Source: Gilliamella sp. ESL0405 (lineage in GTDB: Bacteria > Pseudomonadota > Gammaproteobacteria > Enterobacterales > Orbaceae). Taken from it: 64,000 bases of DNA. Position numbers and translations under genes: made by a program. The stretch spans positions 62,001-126,000 of the forward strand of contig NZ_CP048265.1 in assembly GCF_019469205.1 (NCBI RefSeq), read 5' to 3'. The notes below the pieces were generated by a model that was given only the letters and a program-made list of their open reading frames with translations, was not told where the DNA came from and made no database searches. Shown in pieces: positions 48,643 through 62,457 of this stretch; the stretch's first letter is position 1; every line of letters begins with the position of its first letter.

Positions 48643-48938
48643 AGTTGCTTTTATGTCGAGAAAGTTACTAAAATTATCGCTGATAGCGAATAATAAATCC
48701 AGTATCCTATTATTATAAATATTCGATTATGTATCTGCAGTGCGTTTGAATGCGATTTTTACTATGAAACTGTTTATGCGGTTAACTTCGATTATTTATC
48801 GGAATTAAAAATCAATTTTGGCAAATGAGTCAGGCAATGTTATTAAAATAGCCTGTATTATCATTTTTTTGCTATGTGAGTTTTTAGATGTAGCGATTTA
48901 TGCTTTACAGATTGATGAACGTAACGCTATAACAAAAT
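48643..48938. other. Intergenic region recC-atpC
   Basis: About 300 bases with no supported gene. It should hold the recC promoter; no clear elements were assigned. Confidence 0.4.
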
Positions 48939-48976
48939 AAAAAGGTTACTAAATTTGCTTTGGTAACCTTTTTTAT
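48939..48976 (-). terminator. Rho-independent terminator of the atp operon
   Basis: AAAAAGGTTAC (48939-48949) pairs with GTAACCTTTTT (48963-48973). T-runs lie on both sides; on the - strand it is 17 bases after the atpC stop. Confidence 0.9.
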
Positions 48977-48989
48977 TTTGGTAACTAAG

Positions 48990-49415
48990 TTATTGACCAA
49001 TACGGCGGGTTAATTCAATAACTCGCATTTTCGCCAATGCTTTTGATAGTTCGGCAGATGCTTGGGCAAATGACATGTCATCACTTGGGTGATTAATGTG
49101 CTCTTGGGCTTGTCTAACTGCTTCTTGTGCTCTGGCTTCGTCTAAGTCTTCGCCTCGAATAGCAGTATCAGCGAGAATTGTCACTATATTCGGTTGAACT
49201 TCTAAGATGCCACCAGATAAATAGATAAATTCTTCTTCACCATCTGCTTTCACAATGCCTACCATACCCGGTTTAATGGTGGTAAGTAGGGGAGTATGAC
49301 CCGGATAGATTCCTAGTTCACCTTCTCGCCCTGTGACTCTGATTCGCTGAACATCACCTGAAAATAGGTGAGATTCAGCACTAACAACTTCTAATTGATA
49401 GGAAGTTAGTGCCAT
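48990..49415 (-). CDS. atpC: ATP synthase epsilon subunit
   Basis: A 141-residue F1 subunit that links rotor to catalytic head and inhibits ATPase activity. Markers: [19 protein letters not shown] and [15 protein letters not shown], close to E. coli. I chose the ATG at 49415 over the TTG at 49433: it begins with [14 protein letters not shown] like the family and follows GGAGAGAG. Confidence 0.98.
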   Translation of the reverse strand: MALTSYQLEVVSAESHLFSGDVQRIRVTGREGELGIYPGHTPLLTTIKPGMVGIVKADGEEEFIYLSGGILEVQPNIVTILADTAIRGEDLDEARAQEAVRQAQEHINHPSDDMSFAQASAELSKALAKMRVIELTRRIGQ

Positions 49416-49441
49416 AATACTCTCTCCGTTCAATGAATCTC

Positions 49442-51741
<2,300 letters not shown>

Positions 51742-51755
51742 TTGTTACCTCGCCC

Positions 51756-53297
51756 TTACCAAGTTTGAGTTGATTTAAAGCTTTCAAGCATTGCTTTTAA
51801 CTTACTTTCAATCTCATCATTGTAATTACCCGTTTCGTCAATTAGTTTGACAAAATCAGCATATTGACTGTGGGCATAAGCAAGAAGTGCTGTTTCAAAT
51901 GATAATACTTTTGCAAGTTCAACATCTTCAAGATAACCACGTTCAGCGGCGTAAAGTACAATTGATTGTTCTGCAACAGTCATTGGAGCGTATTGCTTTT
52001 GTTTCAATAGTTCAGTTACTTTTTCACCATGACTTAATTGGTTTCTTGTTGCTTCATCTAAGTCTGATGCAAATTGCGAGAATGCCGCTAATTCACGATA
52101 TTGTGCAAGTGCTGTACGAATACCGCCTGATAATTTTTTCATTATCTTCGTTTGCGCTGCGCCACCAACACGTGAAACCGAAATACCTGGGTTAACCGCA
52201 GGACGGATACCTGAGTTAAATAGGCTGGTTTCAAGGAAGATCTGACCATCAGTAATCGAAATTACGTTGGTTGGTACGAACGCTGATACGTCACCGGCTT
52301 GAGTTTCGATAATTGGTAACGCAGTTAATGAACCGGTTTTACCTTTTACTTCACCTTTAGTGAATTCTTCAACATAAGCTTCGTTAACACGAGCTGCACG
52401 TTCAAGTAGACGTGAGTGAAGATAGAATACGTCACCAGGATAAGCTTCACGCCCAGGTGGACGACGGAGTAGTAATGAAATTTGACGATAAGCAACCGCT
52501 TGTTTAGATAAATCATCATAAACAATTAGCGCATCTTGACCACGGTCACGGAAGTATTCGCCCATGGCACAACCCGCGTAAGGCGCTAAGTATTGTAATG
52601 CTGCTGACTCAGAAGCTGAGGCCACAACTACAATGGTGTTTTTAAGTGCACCGTGCTCTTCAAGTTTACGCACTACGTTAGCAATAGTAGATTGTTTTTG
52701 ACCGATTGCGACATAGATACATTTAACACCAGAATCACGTTGATTGATAATGGCGTCGATTGCTAATGCGGTTTTACCGGTTTGACGGTCACCGATGATA
52801 AGTTCACGCTGACCACGACCAATTGGAATCATTGAGTCAACGGCTTTATAACCTGTTTGTAGCGCTTGGTCAACAGATTGACGGTCGATAACACCCGGCG
52901 CAACCACTTCAACCGGTGAAAATCCGTCATGTTGAATTGAGCCTTTTCCGTCAATTGGTTCACCAAGAGTATTAATCACTCGACCTAATAAACCGTCACC
53001 GACTGGTACCTGTAAAATACGACCAGTACATTGGACTTTCATCCCTTCTGACAAGTCTTCGTATGGGCCCATAACGACCGCACCGACTGAATCTCGTTCA
53101 AGGTTTAATGCCATTGCATAACGGTTGCCTGGTAATGCAATCATTTCGCCTTGCATGACATCAGTTAATCCGTGGATTCGAAGAATACCATCACTAACAG
53201 AGATAATGGTTCCTTCATTGTGAGCATCACTCACAATATTGAACTGAGCTATCCGCTCTTTAATTAGTTCACTTATTTCAGTTGAATTTAGCTGCAT
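51756..53297 (-). CDS. atpA: ATP synthase alpha subunit
   Basis: A 513-residue non-catalytic nucleotide-binding F1 subunit. The P-loop [23 protein letters not shown] and [11 protein letters not shown] are present. Length equals E. coli (513). Confidence 0.99.
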   Translation of the reverse strand: MQLNSTEISELIKERIAQFNIVSDAHNEGTIISVSDGILRIHGLTDVMQGEMIALPGNRYAMALNLERDSVGAVVMGPYEDLSEGMKVQCTGRILQVPVGDGLLGRVINTLGEPIDGKGSIQHDGFSPVEVVAPGVIDRQSVDQALQTGYKAVDSMIPIGRGQRELIIGDRQTGKTALAIDAIINQRDSGVKCIYVAIGQKQSTIANVVRKLEEHGALKNTIVVVASASESAALQYLAPYAGCAMGEYFRDRGQDALIVYDDLSKQAVAYRQISLLLRRPPGREAYPGDVFYLHSRLLERAARVNEAYVEEFTKGEVKGKTGSLTALPIIETQAGDVSAFVPTNVISITDGQIFLETSLFNSGIRPAVNPGISVSRVGGAAQTKIMKKLSGGIRTALAQYRELAAFSQFASDLDEATRNQLSHGEKVTELLKQKQYAPMTVAEQSIVLYAAERGYLEDVELAKVLSFETALLAYAHSQYADFVKLIDETGNYNDEIESKLKAMLESFKSTQTW

Positions 53298-53308
53298 TAT
53301 CAGTCCCC

Positions 53309-53842
53309 TTAAGACTGTAGAGCGTCATTTAAACGATTTAAACGCCCTCTGATACTACTATCAATAACCATATCGCCCGTACGAATAATAAAACCAGAAA
53401 TGAGCGATTTATCGATTTGACATTTTAGTTTTACTTTTCGTGATAAACGTTTTTCGACAGCGATAGAAATCTTATTAAGTTGTTCGCTTGTTAGCTCACT
53501 GGCAGAAATTACATCCACATCTGCTTGGGCATCTTTATCTAAGCAATATTGTTCAAACAGAGCTAACACTTCAGGAAGAAGGGATAAACGCTTGTTCTCG
53601 GCCATTATCTTAATAAAATTAGTACTAAACTCATCTAAGACATCTTTACAGATATTGATGAGTAAATTTGCTACCGAATCGGTTTTCATGTCAGATGTTA
53701 AGATGCTTCTTACTTGTGCATCTTTGCTTACTTGGGATGTTAACACCAACATTTTATGCCATGATTCGATGCTGTTTTTTTCTACCGCAAAATCAAAAGC
53801 AGCTTTAGCATAAGGGCGAGCAACCGTAATTAAGTCAGCCAT
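53309..53842 (-). CDS. atpH: ATP synthase delta subunit
   Basis: A 177-residue stator subunit joining the F1 head to the b subunits. It begins with the usual [14 protein letters not shown] and ends with [20 protein letters not shown]. Length equals E. coli (177). Confidence 0.97.
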   Translation of the reverse strand: MADLITVARPYAKAAFDFAVEKNSIESWHKMLVLTSQVSKDAQVRSILTSDMKTDSVANLLINICKDVLDEFSTNFIKIMAENKRLSLLPEVLALFEQYCLDKDAQADVDVISASELTSEQLNKISIAVEKRLSRKVKLKCQIDKSLISGFIIRTGDMVIDSSIRGRLNRLNDALQS

Positions 53843-53855
53843 TGCTCTAATCTCC

Positions 53856-54326
53856 CTATAATTCCGCTACAAGTTTATCAATGATGTCGCTATTAGCGGC
53901 TTCATTAACAGAACGTTCAATAATTTTTTCTGCACCAGCAATAGCGAGTGTAGCGACTTGTTGCTTAAGCTCTTCTCTAGCTCTTTTACGTTCAGCCTCT
54001 ACTTCGGCAAGTCCTTGAGCAACGATGCGTTCTTTTTCTCGAGATGCTTCTTGATTAGCTTCTTCAAGAATAGCGGCTTTACGTTTATTTGCTTGCTCAA
54101 TAATTGCATTAGCCTCGACCTTAGCTTGTTGCATTATGTCAGATGTATTTGCTTTGGCTAATTCCAAATCTTTTTTTGCTGTTTCTGCAGAAGCAAGTCC
54201 ATCGGCTATCTCTTTTTGGCGTTTTTCAATCGCACGGATAACTGGAGGCCAAACAAACTTCATACAGAACCAAACAAACAATACAAATGTAATTGCTTGG
54301 CCGAGGAGAGTTGCGTTCATATTCAT
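53856..54326 (-). CDS. atpF: ATP synthase b subunit
   Basis: A 156-residue stator protein with one N-terminal membrane helix (about residues 5-25) and a long charged coiled coil ([18 protein letters not shown]). Length equals E. coli (156). Confidence 0.97.
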   Translation of the reverse strand: MNMNATLLGQAITFVLFVWFCMKFVWPPVIRAIEKRQKEIADGLASAETAKKDLELAKANTSDIMQQAKVEANAIIEQANKRKAAILEEANQEASREKERIVAQGLAEVEAERKRAREELKQQVATLAIAGAEKIIERSVNEAANSDIIDKLVAEL

Positions 54327-54350
54327 GAGACAATTCCTCTTAAATTATTT

Positions 54351-54614
<264 letters not shown>

Positions 54615-54625
54615 TTAAATTAAAA

Positions 54626-55660
<1,035 letters not shown>

Positions 55661-56998
55661 CTAATTAGAGGTTTTCACTGTTTGGGCAATTTGTTCTGCT
55701 AATTTTTGTACTTCAGCTTCTTCACGTCCTTCGACCATGACCCGAATAAGCGGTTCTGTTCCGGACTTGCGAATTAAAACACGACCATTTTTAGCCAGTT
55801 GTGCTTCAGCTTGAGCAATTGCAGATTTGACGGCTGCATTTTGTAAAGGGTCATTTTCACCGGCAAAACGGACATTGATTAATACTTGCGGTAACATTTT
55901 CATTCCGCTACATAAATCAGCTAAAGACATATTGTTGCGAACCATTGCCGCCAGCACTTGTAAACCGGCCACAATACCATCACCGGTTGTGGTTTTATCG
56001 AGAAGTAACACATGCCCGGAATTTTCAGCACCGAGCCGCCAATTATTTTCAATAAGTTTTTCAAGAACATAACGATCGCCAACTTTAGCCCGTGCAAAAG
56101 GGATGCCGAGGTTTTTGAGGGCAAATTCAAGCCCCATATTACTCATTAATGTTCCTACCACACCGCCTTTAAGTTGCCCTTGTCTTAGCGCTTCTCTGGC
56201 AATGATATAGATAATTTGGTCACCATCAACTTTGCGGCCTTTATGGTCAACCATAATAATGCGATCCCCGTCACCGTCTAAGGCAAAACCGACATCGGCT
56301 TTCTCTTTTAAAACACGTTCAGATAACGCTTTAATATCGGTTGCACCACAATTTTGATTGATATTTACACCGTCTGGCTCGCAGCCAATTTTTGTAACTT
56401 TAGCGCCTAATTCACGCAATACTTTCGGGGCGATATGGTAGGTTGCGCCATTAGCACAATCCACCACAATTTTTAAACCGGATAAACTCAAATCGTGATC
56501 AAATGTGCTTTTACAAAACTCAATATAACGACCAGCGGCATCGGTGATTCGGCTTGCTCGTCCTAGTTGTTCTGATTCGACGCAGTCGATCTGTTTTTCC
56601 AGTTGCGCTTCGATTGCAAGTTCGATCGCATCATCGAGCTTTTTCCCTTCGGTTGAAAAGAATTTAATGCCATTATCATAAAAAGGGTTGTGTGAGGCGG
56701 AAATCACCACGCCGGCATCGGCACGAAATGTTCGGGTCAAATAGGCGATAGCCGGTGTCGGCATTGGACCAGTAAAGGCTGAGGCAACACCGGCTGAGGC
56801 GAAGCCTGCTTCAAGTGCCGATTCAAGCATATAACCGGAAATACGGGTATCTTTACCAATCAGCACTTTTTTTACCCCCTCTTTGGCTAGCACTCTTCCG
56901 GCGGCCCAACCCAATTTAAGGGCAAAATCTGGGGTGATAGGGTACTGCCCAACTTTGCCTCGAATTCCGTCAGTCCCAAAATATTTTCGATTAGACAT
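55661..56998 (-). CDS. glmM: Phosphoglucosamine mutase
   Basis: A 445-residue enzyme converting glucosamine-6-phosphate to glucosamine-1-phosphate for UDP-GlcNAc. The phosphoserine Ser102 is in VISASHNPF, with the metal loop DGDGDR, the sugar-binding GAENSGH and the phosphate-binding [12 protein letters not shown]. Length equals E. coli GlmM (445). Confidence 0.98.
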   Translation of the reverse strand: MSNRKYFGTDGIRGKVGQYPITPDFALKLGWAAGRVLAKEGVKKVLIGKDTRISGYMLESALEAGFASAGVASAFTGPMPTPAIAYLTRTFRADAGVVISASHNPFYDNGIKFFSTEGKKLDDAIELAIEAQLEKQIDCVESEQLGRASRITDAAGRYIEFCKSTFDHDLSLSGLKIVVDCANGATYHIAPKVLRELGAKVTKIGCEPDGVNINQNCGATDIKALSERVLKEKADVGFALDGDGDRIIMVDHKGRKVDGDQIIYIIAREALRQGQLKGGVVGTLMSNMGLEFALKNLGIPFARAKVGDRYVLEKLIENNWRLGAENSGHVLLLDKTTTGDGIVAGLQVLAAMVRNNMSLADLCSGMKMLPQVLINVRFAGENDPLQNAAVKSAIAQAEAQLAKNGRVLIRKSGTEPLIRVMVEGREEAEVQKLAEQIAQTVKTSN

Positions 56999-57163
56999 GT
57001 TATTCCCTCATTTTGACGCCTTGTATTAGATAACTTTCATTATATTAATGGGTTATCATTGCCTAACGTATCATTGAAAGTCATCAATTAAATTATTTAA
57101 AACGTAATCTTAATCCGGATCTTGTCAAGAACTTTCAGAAAATATATACGTTTAAGTATAAAA

Positions 57164-58285
57164 TTATTCACGATTATCATTAGCAAATTTTAGTAAAACT
57201 TGGCTCTCTTTAATAAATCGCTCTGCATAAGGACCAAACCATTTAGTCACTTGATTAAAATTCTCAATAAACTCTTTTTTATTGCGTTTTTCAATTAACT
57301 CAACCATTTGCCCAAAACATTGATAATAGTGTTTGATTAGCTCGATATTATCATCTGAAGCCATAATGATATCGGCATAAAGTTCAGGGTCTTGAGCAAA
57401 TAAACGACCCACCATCATCAGTTCCAGTCGGTATATAGGAGAAGATAACGCAATTAATTGTTCTAAATCAGCTTGTTCACGTTGCAAATTCACCCCATAA
57501 GAAAACGAGGTAAAGTGCCGTAATGCTTGGATAAATGACATACATTTGTCATGCTCTTTAGCATCGATCGCACATAAATTTGCGCCCCAAATTCGCATTT
57601 GATCGATAAGCCATTGGTATTTTGCTGGCTCACGCCCTTCACAATAGACGATTATTTGTTTGGCTAAATTAGGCACATCCGGGCCAAACATTGGATGCAA
57701 ACCAACAACCGGGCCAGGATGTTTATTTAACATGGCTTGAAGTGGTTTTACTTTTATCGAGGTGAAATCAGTCAAAATACAATCTTTAGGCAGCGGTGGT
57801 AATTGTTGAATAATTTCACAAGTTTTATTGATTGGCACCGTGACAATTACGACTGCGGCATCAGCAACAACTTCAGCGGCTTGATGCATGGTTTTTGAAC
57901 CTAATGTTTTTACTTGGTAGCCTGATAAGGTAAATAATCGGGCAAATAATCGCCCCATTTGACCATTACCACCGATAATGACAACAGATCCTTTACCGGT
58001 ATAGACTTTTTTAAAACCTTTGTCATTTTCACTAATGTATGACTCTCGCATTAAGCGTCGTAATATATCTTCAATTAAGGCCGGTGATATACCTAGCTTT
58101 TCTGCTTCTTGCCGCCTTTTCGCTAGCATATCAGCTTCACGCTTAGGATCATATATAGGAATACCGTGTTGGCTTTTAACTTCGCCGACTTCGGCAACTA
58201 ACGCTAATCGCTGATTAATTAAAGATAAAATTGATTTATCAATCTCATCAATTTCATCACGCAGTTTGAGTAATTCCGTAGACAT
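57164..58285 (-). CDS. tyrA: Bifunctional chorismate mutase / prephenate dehydrogenase
   Basis: A 373-residue tyrosine-pathway enzyme. The N-terminal AroQ mutase domain covers about residues 1-90 ([25 protein letters not shown] helices). The NAD site is [18 protein letters not shown], and the dehydrogenase motif is GLHPMFGPD. Length equals E. coli TyrA (373). The ATG at 58285 is chosen over 58306, since [13 protein letters not shown] is the family N-terminus. Confidence 0.97.
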   Translation of the reverse strand: MSTELLKLRDEIDEIDKSILSLINQRLALVAEVGEVKSQHGIPIYDPKREADMLAKRRQEAEKLGISPALIEDILRRLMRESYISENDKGFKKVYTGKGSVVIIGGNGQMGRLFARLFTLSGYQVKTLGSKTMHQAAEVVADAAVVIVTVPINKTCEIIQQLPPLPKDCILTDFTSIKVKPLQAMLNKHPGPVVGLHPMFGPDVPNLAKQIIVYCEGREPAKYQWLIDQMRIWGANLCAIDAKEHDKCMSFIQALRHFTSFSYGVNLQREQADLEQLIALSSPIYRLELMMVGRLFAQDPELYADIIMASDDNIELIKHYYQCFGQMVELIEKRNKKEFIENFNQVTKWFGPYAERFIKESQVLLKFANDNRE

Positions 58286-58400
58286 ATTCCGTGATTCCTT
58301 TATCACAAGTGGTGACTTTTACTGTAATTGCTTAACAGTATACCGTATTTTTGATAGCATGGATCAATGACAACGTTAAATCAAATACAATAAGTTAATT

Positions 58401-59207
58401 ATGAAAGTTATCTCATTTAATATTAATAGTCTGCGTGCTCGCATTCATCAATTAGCCGCAATTATTGATAAACATCAGCCAGATATTATCGGCTTGCAAG
58501 AAACAAAAGTTCATAATGATCAATTCCCAGTTGAAGAGCTAGCGCAATTTGGTTATCACTTACATTATCATGGTCAAAAAGGGCATTATGGTGTGGCGTT
58601 GTTAACCAAACAAAAACCGATAACGGTTAGCTGTGGCTTCCCAACGGATAGTGACGATGCGCAGTGCCGTTTGATTATGGCACAATTACCCACTAATGAA
58701 GGTAATTTAACCGTGATTAATGGTTACTTTCCACAAGGGGAGAGTTTACATCACGAAATTAAGTACCCGGCAAAACGTAAGTTTTATCAAGATCTGATTG
58801 ACTATCTTACCGAGCATCAATTGAGCAATGAGTTATCTTTAATTATGGGCGATATGAACATCTGTCCTGCTGATGTGGATATCGGGATTTCTGAAGATAG
58901 CCGCAAACGCTGGTTGCGCACCGGTAAATGTTCGTTTCTACCGGAAGAGCGCCAATGGATGACTAATCTTATGTCTTTGGGTTTTGTTGATACTTATCGT
59001 CATGCTCATCCAACTGAGCAAGCTTATTCGTGGTTTGATTATCGTTCAAAAGGCTTTGATAGCTATACCGGGCTTAGAATTGATTTGATTTTAGCCAGCC
59101 AAAAATTACTTGCTCACTGCCAGCAAACCGGTATTGATTACGATATTCGGGGTATGGAAAAACCGTCAGATCATGCGCCGATTTGGGCAGATTTTGATTT
59201 AGCCTAA
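58401..59207 (+). CDS. xthA: Exodeoxyribonuclease III
   Basis: A 268-residue AP endonuclease and 3'-5' exonuclease. Asn7, Glu34 (in QETK), GDMNICPAD and SDHAPIW (His258) are the catalytic set. Length equals E. coli (268). It is divergent from tyrA and is followed by xseA after 30 bases. Confidence 0.98.
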   Translation: MKVISFNINSLRARIHQLAAIIDKHQPDIIGLQETKVHNDQFPVEELAQFGYHLHYHGQKGHYGVALLTKQKPITVSCGFPTDSDDAQCRLIMAQLPTNEGNLTVINGYFPQGESLHHEIKYPAKRKFYQDLIDYLTEHQLSNELSLIMGDMNICPADVDIGISEDSRKRWLRTGKCSFLPEERQWMTNLMSLGFVDTYRHAHPTEQAYSWFDYRSKGFDSYTGLRIDLILASQKLLAHCQQTGIDYDIRGMEKPSDHAPIWADFDLA

Positions 59208-59237
59208 GCTTATATTATGAATAATAAGGATAATAGC

Positions 59238-60569
59238 ATGCAAAATCGTTCGATTTTATCGGTTAAAGATCTTAACCAAATGGTGAAAGATCTCCTTTCC
59301 GATGCTATTGGTCAAATTTGGTTAGTTGGCGAGATTTCTAACTTTTCACGCCCAGCTTCCGGTCACTGGTACTTCACACTTAAAGATGAAACCGCCCAAG
59401 TGCGTTGTGCCATGTTTCGTAATAGCAATTTTAGAACCGGATTTACACCGCAAAATGGCCAACAAGTTTTAGTTAATGCTTCCGTAACACTTTATGAAGC
59501 TCGAGGTGAATATCAACTTGTTATTGATAAAATGCAACCCGCTGGCGCTGGCTTGTTACAACAAAAATTTGAGCAGTTAAAACAACGATTATCTGACGAA
59601 GGATTATTCGATCCAATTTATAAAAAAACCTTACCTGAAAATATTCGCACAATCGGTATTATCACTTCATCAACCGGCGCTGCGCTTTATGATATCTGCC
59701 AGATATTAAAACGCCGTGATCCCTCTTTACATTTGATTATCTATCCAACTCAAGTGCAAGGCACAGAAGCGGCAGGGCAAATAGCCAAAATGATTGAGAT
59801 TGCTAATAACCGTCAAGAGTGTGATGTATTAATTGTTGGTCGGGGTGGGGGCTCGCTGGAAGATCTCTGGTCATTTAATGAAGAAGTGGTCGCAAGAGCG
59901 ATTTTTGCCAGTCAAATACCGATTGTTAGTGCAGTCGGGCACGAAATTGATTTTACTATCGCTGATTTTGTTGCTGATATTCGAGCGGCAACGCCGTCAG
60001 CCGCAGCTGAGTTAGTGAGTACTAACAATCTAGATCAAATAAAGCGTCTACAAGTGCAAGAACAGTATCTTTTTATGGCGATAGACAATTATCTAATGCG
60101 TCGTCGGGAAATGCTTAATAAATGGCGTCATCGATTGCAAGCTGAGCACCCACAAGCGAAGCTGTCCAAACAGTCAAATCGTCTGTTAACTTGCCGTCAT
60201 GCGCTATTTGAAAACATTCAACAATACCTATTTCGGCAATCAAATCTTCATAACTATTTAGATAGAAGATTATTACGCCTCTCACCGCAAAATGATATTC
60301 GTCTTCTACGCCAAACAGTTGAAAAACGCCAGCAACAAATCATGACTTTAATGGAGCAGAAACTTACACATGCTAAACATCAGTTTGTTTTACAAACATC
60401 GCAACTCAATAATGTCAGCCCACTGGCAACTTTAGAGCGTGGTTATAGCGTGACAACTAATCAAGCTAATATTGTGATACGCAGTTGTGACCAAGTTGTG
60501 ATTGGTGAGCATATCACCACGCAATTAAAAACGGGGAAATTAGTTAGCCAAATTGTTAAAGTCGAATAA
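59238..60569 (+). CDS. xseA: Exodeoxyribonuclease VII large subunit
   Basis: A 443-residue nuclease subunit degrading single-stranded DNA. The N-terminal OB-fold has GEISNFSRPASGHWYFTL; the catalytic domain has GRGGGSLEDLWSFN and SAVGHEIDFTIADFVAD. A coiled coil follows, and it ends in the ERGYSVTT region. The ATG at 59238 (AAGGA at 7 bases) is preferred over that at 59217. The small subunit xseB is not here. Confidence 0.97.
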   Translation: MQNRSILSVKDLNQMVKDLLSDAIGQIWLVGEISNFSRPASGHWYFTLKDETAQVRCAMFRNSNFRTGFTPQNGQQVLVNASVTLYEARGEYQLVIDKMQPAGAGLLQQKFEQLKQRLSDEGLFDPIYKKTLPENIRTIGIITSSTGAALYDICQILKRRDPSLHLIIYPTQVQGTEAAGQIAKMIEIANNRQECDVLIVGRGGGSLEDLWSFNEEVVARAIFASQIPIVSAVGHEIDFTIADFVADIRAATPSAAAELVSTNNLDQIKRLQVQEQYLFMAIDNYLMRRREMLNKWRHRLQAEHPQAKLSKQSNRLLTCRHALFENIQQYLFRQSNLHNYLDRRLLRLSPQNDIRLLRQTVEKRQQQIMTLMEQKLTHAKHQFVLQTSQLNNVSPLATLERGYSVTTNQANIVIRSCDQVVIGEHITTQLKTGKLVSQIVKVE

Positions 60570-60642
60570 CCGACCGACTGATTACCCGTAAATATATCAC
60601 TTAGGCGCTGAGAAATGTTGCAAATTGGTCTCTAGATAAAAA

Positions 60643-60672
60643 TTGTATCTAAAACCGCTATATGTATATAAT
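60643..60672 (+). promoter_or_regulatory. Probable sigma-70 promoter of hscC
   Basis: A TTGTAT -35 at 60643-60648 and a perfect TATAAT -10 at 60667-60672 (18-base spacer), 46 bases before the ATG. No sigma-32 match was seen. Confidence 0.6.
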
Positions 60673-60718
60673 ATCAACGCATTATTAATTGAATTAATCA
60701 TAAGAGAATAGTTAAGTT

Positions 60719-62389
60719 ATGCATCCTCCAATTGGTATAGATTTAGGTACAACAAATAGTTTAATTTGTGTTTGGCAGGACGGTCAGCCAACTTTAATTC
60801 CCAACTCAATAGGCGAGTTGGTTACCCCCTCAGTTGTCAGTGTTGATAATGATGATTCTATTTTAGTTGGGCGTGCAGCATTGTCTCGCTTAACCACTCA
60901 TCCCAATTGCACAGCAGCTGCATTTAAACGGTATTTAGGGTCGAGTAAAGTTTTTGAATTAGGCAATAAAAAATTTACCCCAACAGAACTATCGGCAATG
61001 GTACTAAAATCGTTAAAAGCTGATGCACAAGCGTTTTTAGGGCAGGAGATTTGTGATGTTGTCATTTCTGTACCAGCTTATTTTAATGATGAGCAACGTA
61101 AGCAAACCCGTTTTGCCGCAGAGCTTGCCGGGTTAAATGCTGTACGTTTAATTAATGAACCCACCGCAGCAGCTATGGCATATGGCTTGCACGAGGAGCA
61201 ATCGGGAAATACGTTAGTATTTGATTTGGGTGGTGGTACATTTGATGTCACAGTACTTGAGTATTCCCTGCCAATTATCGAAGTCCATGCTTCAGCAGGT
61301 GATAATTACCTTGGGGGGGAAGATTTTACTCATGAACTGGTAAAAGCTTGCTTAAGTGAGTGGAATATTAAACCACAAGATATCGCAACAGATGACTATG
61401 CCCGATTATTAGATTTAGCTGAACAGTTAAAATGTAAGTTAAATGGCGAAAAAATGCATAATTTAACTTGGTTTTGGCAGGATAAACAATGGCAATTTTC
61501 ACTTAACGAAAGTCGAGCTAGAATGATTTGGTTACCCTTGCTAAACCGTTTGCGAGCACCGATTGAACAAGCATTAAGTGATGCCCGTTTAAAGCCCAAT
61601 CAGCTTGAACATATTGTGTTAGTTGGCGGTTCATCGCAATTAGGTGTGGTTCGTGAGTTAGTGACAAAGTTATTTGGCAAACTCCCTTATCGTCATATTA
61701 ATCCGACCACTATTGTGGCACAAGGTGCGGCTGTTCAAGCGGCTTGTCGTTTACGTAATGCAGATGTGGAAGAAGTTATCTTGACCGACGTTTGCCCTTA
61801 CACATTAGGTATTGAAAGTTCTTCCGATAATGTTCGTGGTTTATTTTCCCCAATTATTGAACGTAATACGATTGTACCGACCTCAAAAGTTAAAACCTTT
61901 TATACTACACATCCGCAGCAAAAATATATCTCTGTTGCAGTATATCAAGGCGAACACCCACTTGTTAAAAACAACGTATTAATTGATCAGTTTGAGGTGC
62001 CTTTAACGCCGACCGAAGAGCTGCAAGGAATCGATGTTCGATTTAGCTATGATTTAAATGGTTTATTAGAAGTCGATGTGATAATACATGCCACCGGCCA
62101 ACAGCATGGTAAAGTCATCGATCATAGCCCGATAGGATTAACAGAAAAACAAAAACAAGAAAGCCATGAACGATTGAAATCGCTTAAAGTTCATCCACGA
62201 GATCAAATGCCAAATCGTACATTATTGGCTAGATTAGATCGTGCATGGGCACAATCATTAGGTGATGAACGCAGCTTGATTGGCTCGTATATCGAAACTT
62301 TTTTAACCGTATTAGATCGGCAAAATACTGAGGAAATTGAAACAATTCGTTGTGAAATTGAATCATCTTTAACTAGCCTCGATAGATAA
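60719..62389 (+). CDS. hscC: Hsp70-family chaperone HscC
   Basis: A 556-residue specialised Hsp70. The ATPase motifs are [26 protein letters not shown] and VLVGGSSQLG. Its short C-terminus lacks the long DnaK lid. Length equals E. coli HscC (556), and stretches such as [19 protein letters not shown] match closely. E. coli HscC works with the J-protein DjlC (and DjlB). It is followed by a strong terminator; the converging gene may be its partner. Confidence 0.96.
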   Translation: MHPPIGIDLGTTNSLICVWQDGQPTLIPNSIGELVTPSVVSVDNDDSILVGRAALSRLTTHPNCTAAAFKRYLGSSKVFELGNKKFTPTELSAMVLKSLKADAQAFLGQEICDVVISVPAYFNDEQRKQTRFAAELAGLNAVRLINEPTAAAMAYGLHEEQSGNTLVFDLGGGTFDVTVLEYSLPIIEVHASAGDNYLGGEDFTHELVKACLSEWNIKPQDIATDDYARLLDLAEQLKCKLNGEKMHNLTWFWQDKQWQFSLNESRARMIWLPLLNRLRAPIEQALSDARLKPNQLEHIVLVGGSSQLGVVRELVTKLFGKLPYRHINPTTIVAQGAAVQAACRLRNADVEEVILTDVCPYTLGIESSSDNVRGLFSPIIERNTIVPTSKVKTFYTTHPQQKYISVAVYQGEHPLVKNNVLIDQFEVPLTPTEELQGIDVRFSYDLNGLLEVDVIIHATGQQHGKVIDHSPIGLTEKQKQESHERLKSLKVHPRDQMPNRTLLARLDRAWAQSLGDERSLIGSYIETFLTVLDRQNTEEIETIRCEIESSLTSLDR

Positions 62390-62424
62390 CTTAATGAATT
62401 ATTAATCTATTGATTATAATACAT

Positions 62425-62457
62425 CCCCTTTTATTTTTTTATAAAAGGGGTTTTTGT
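62425..62457 (+). terminator. Rho-independent terminator of hscC
   Basis: CCCCTTTTAT (62425-62434) pairs with ATAAAAGGGG (62441-62450), followed by TTTTTGTT. It abuts the stop of the converging gene. Confidence 0.92.
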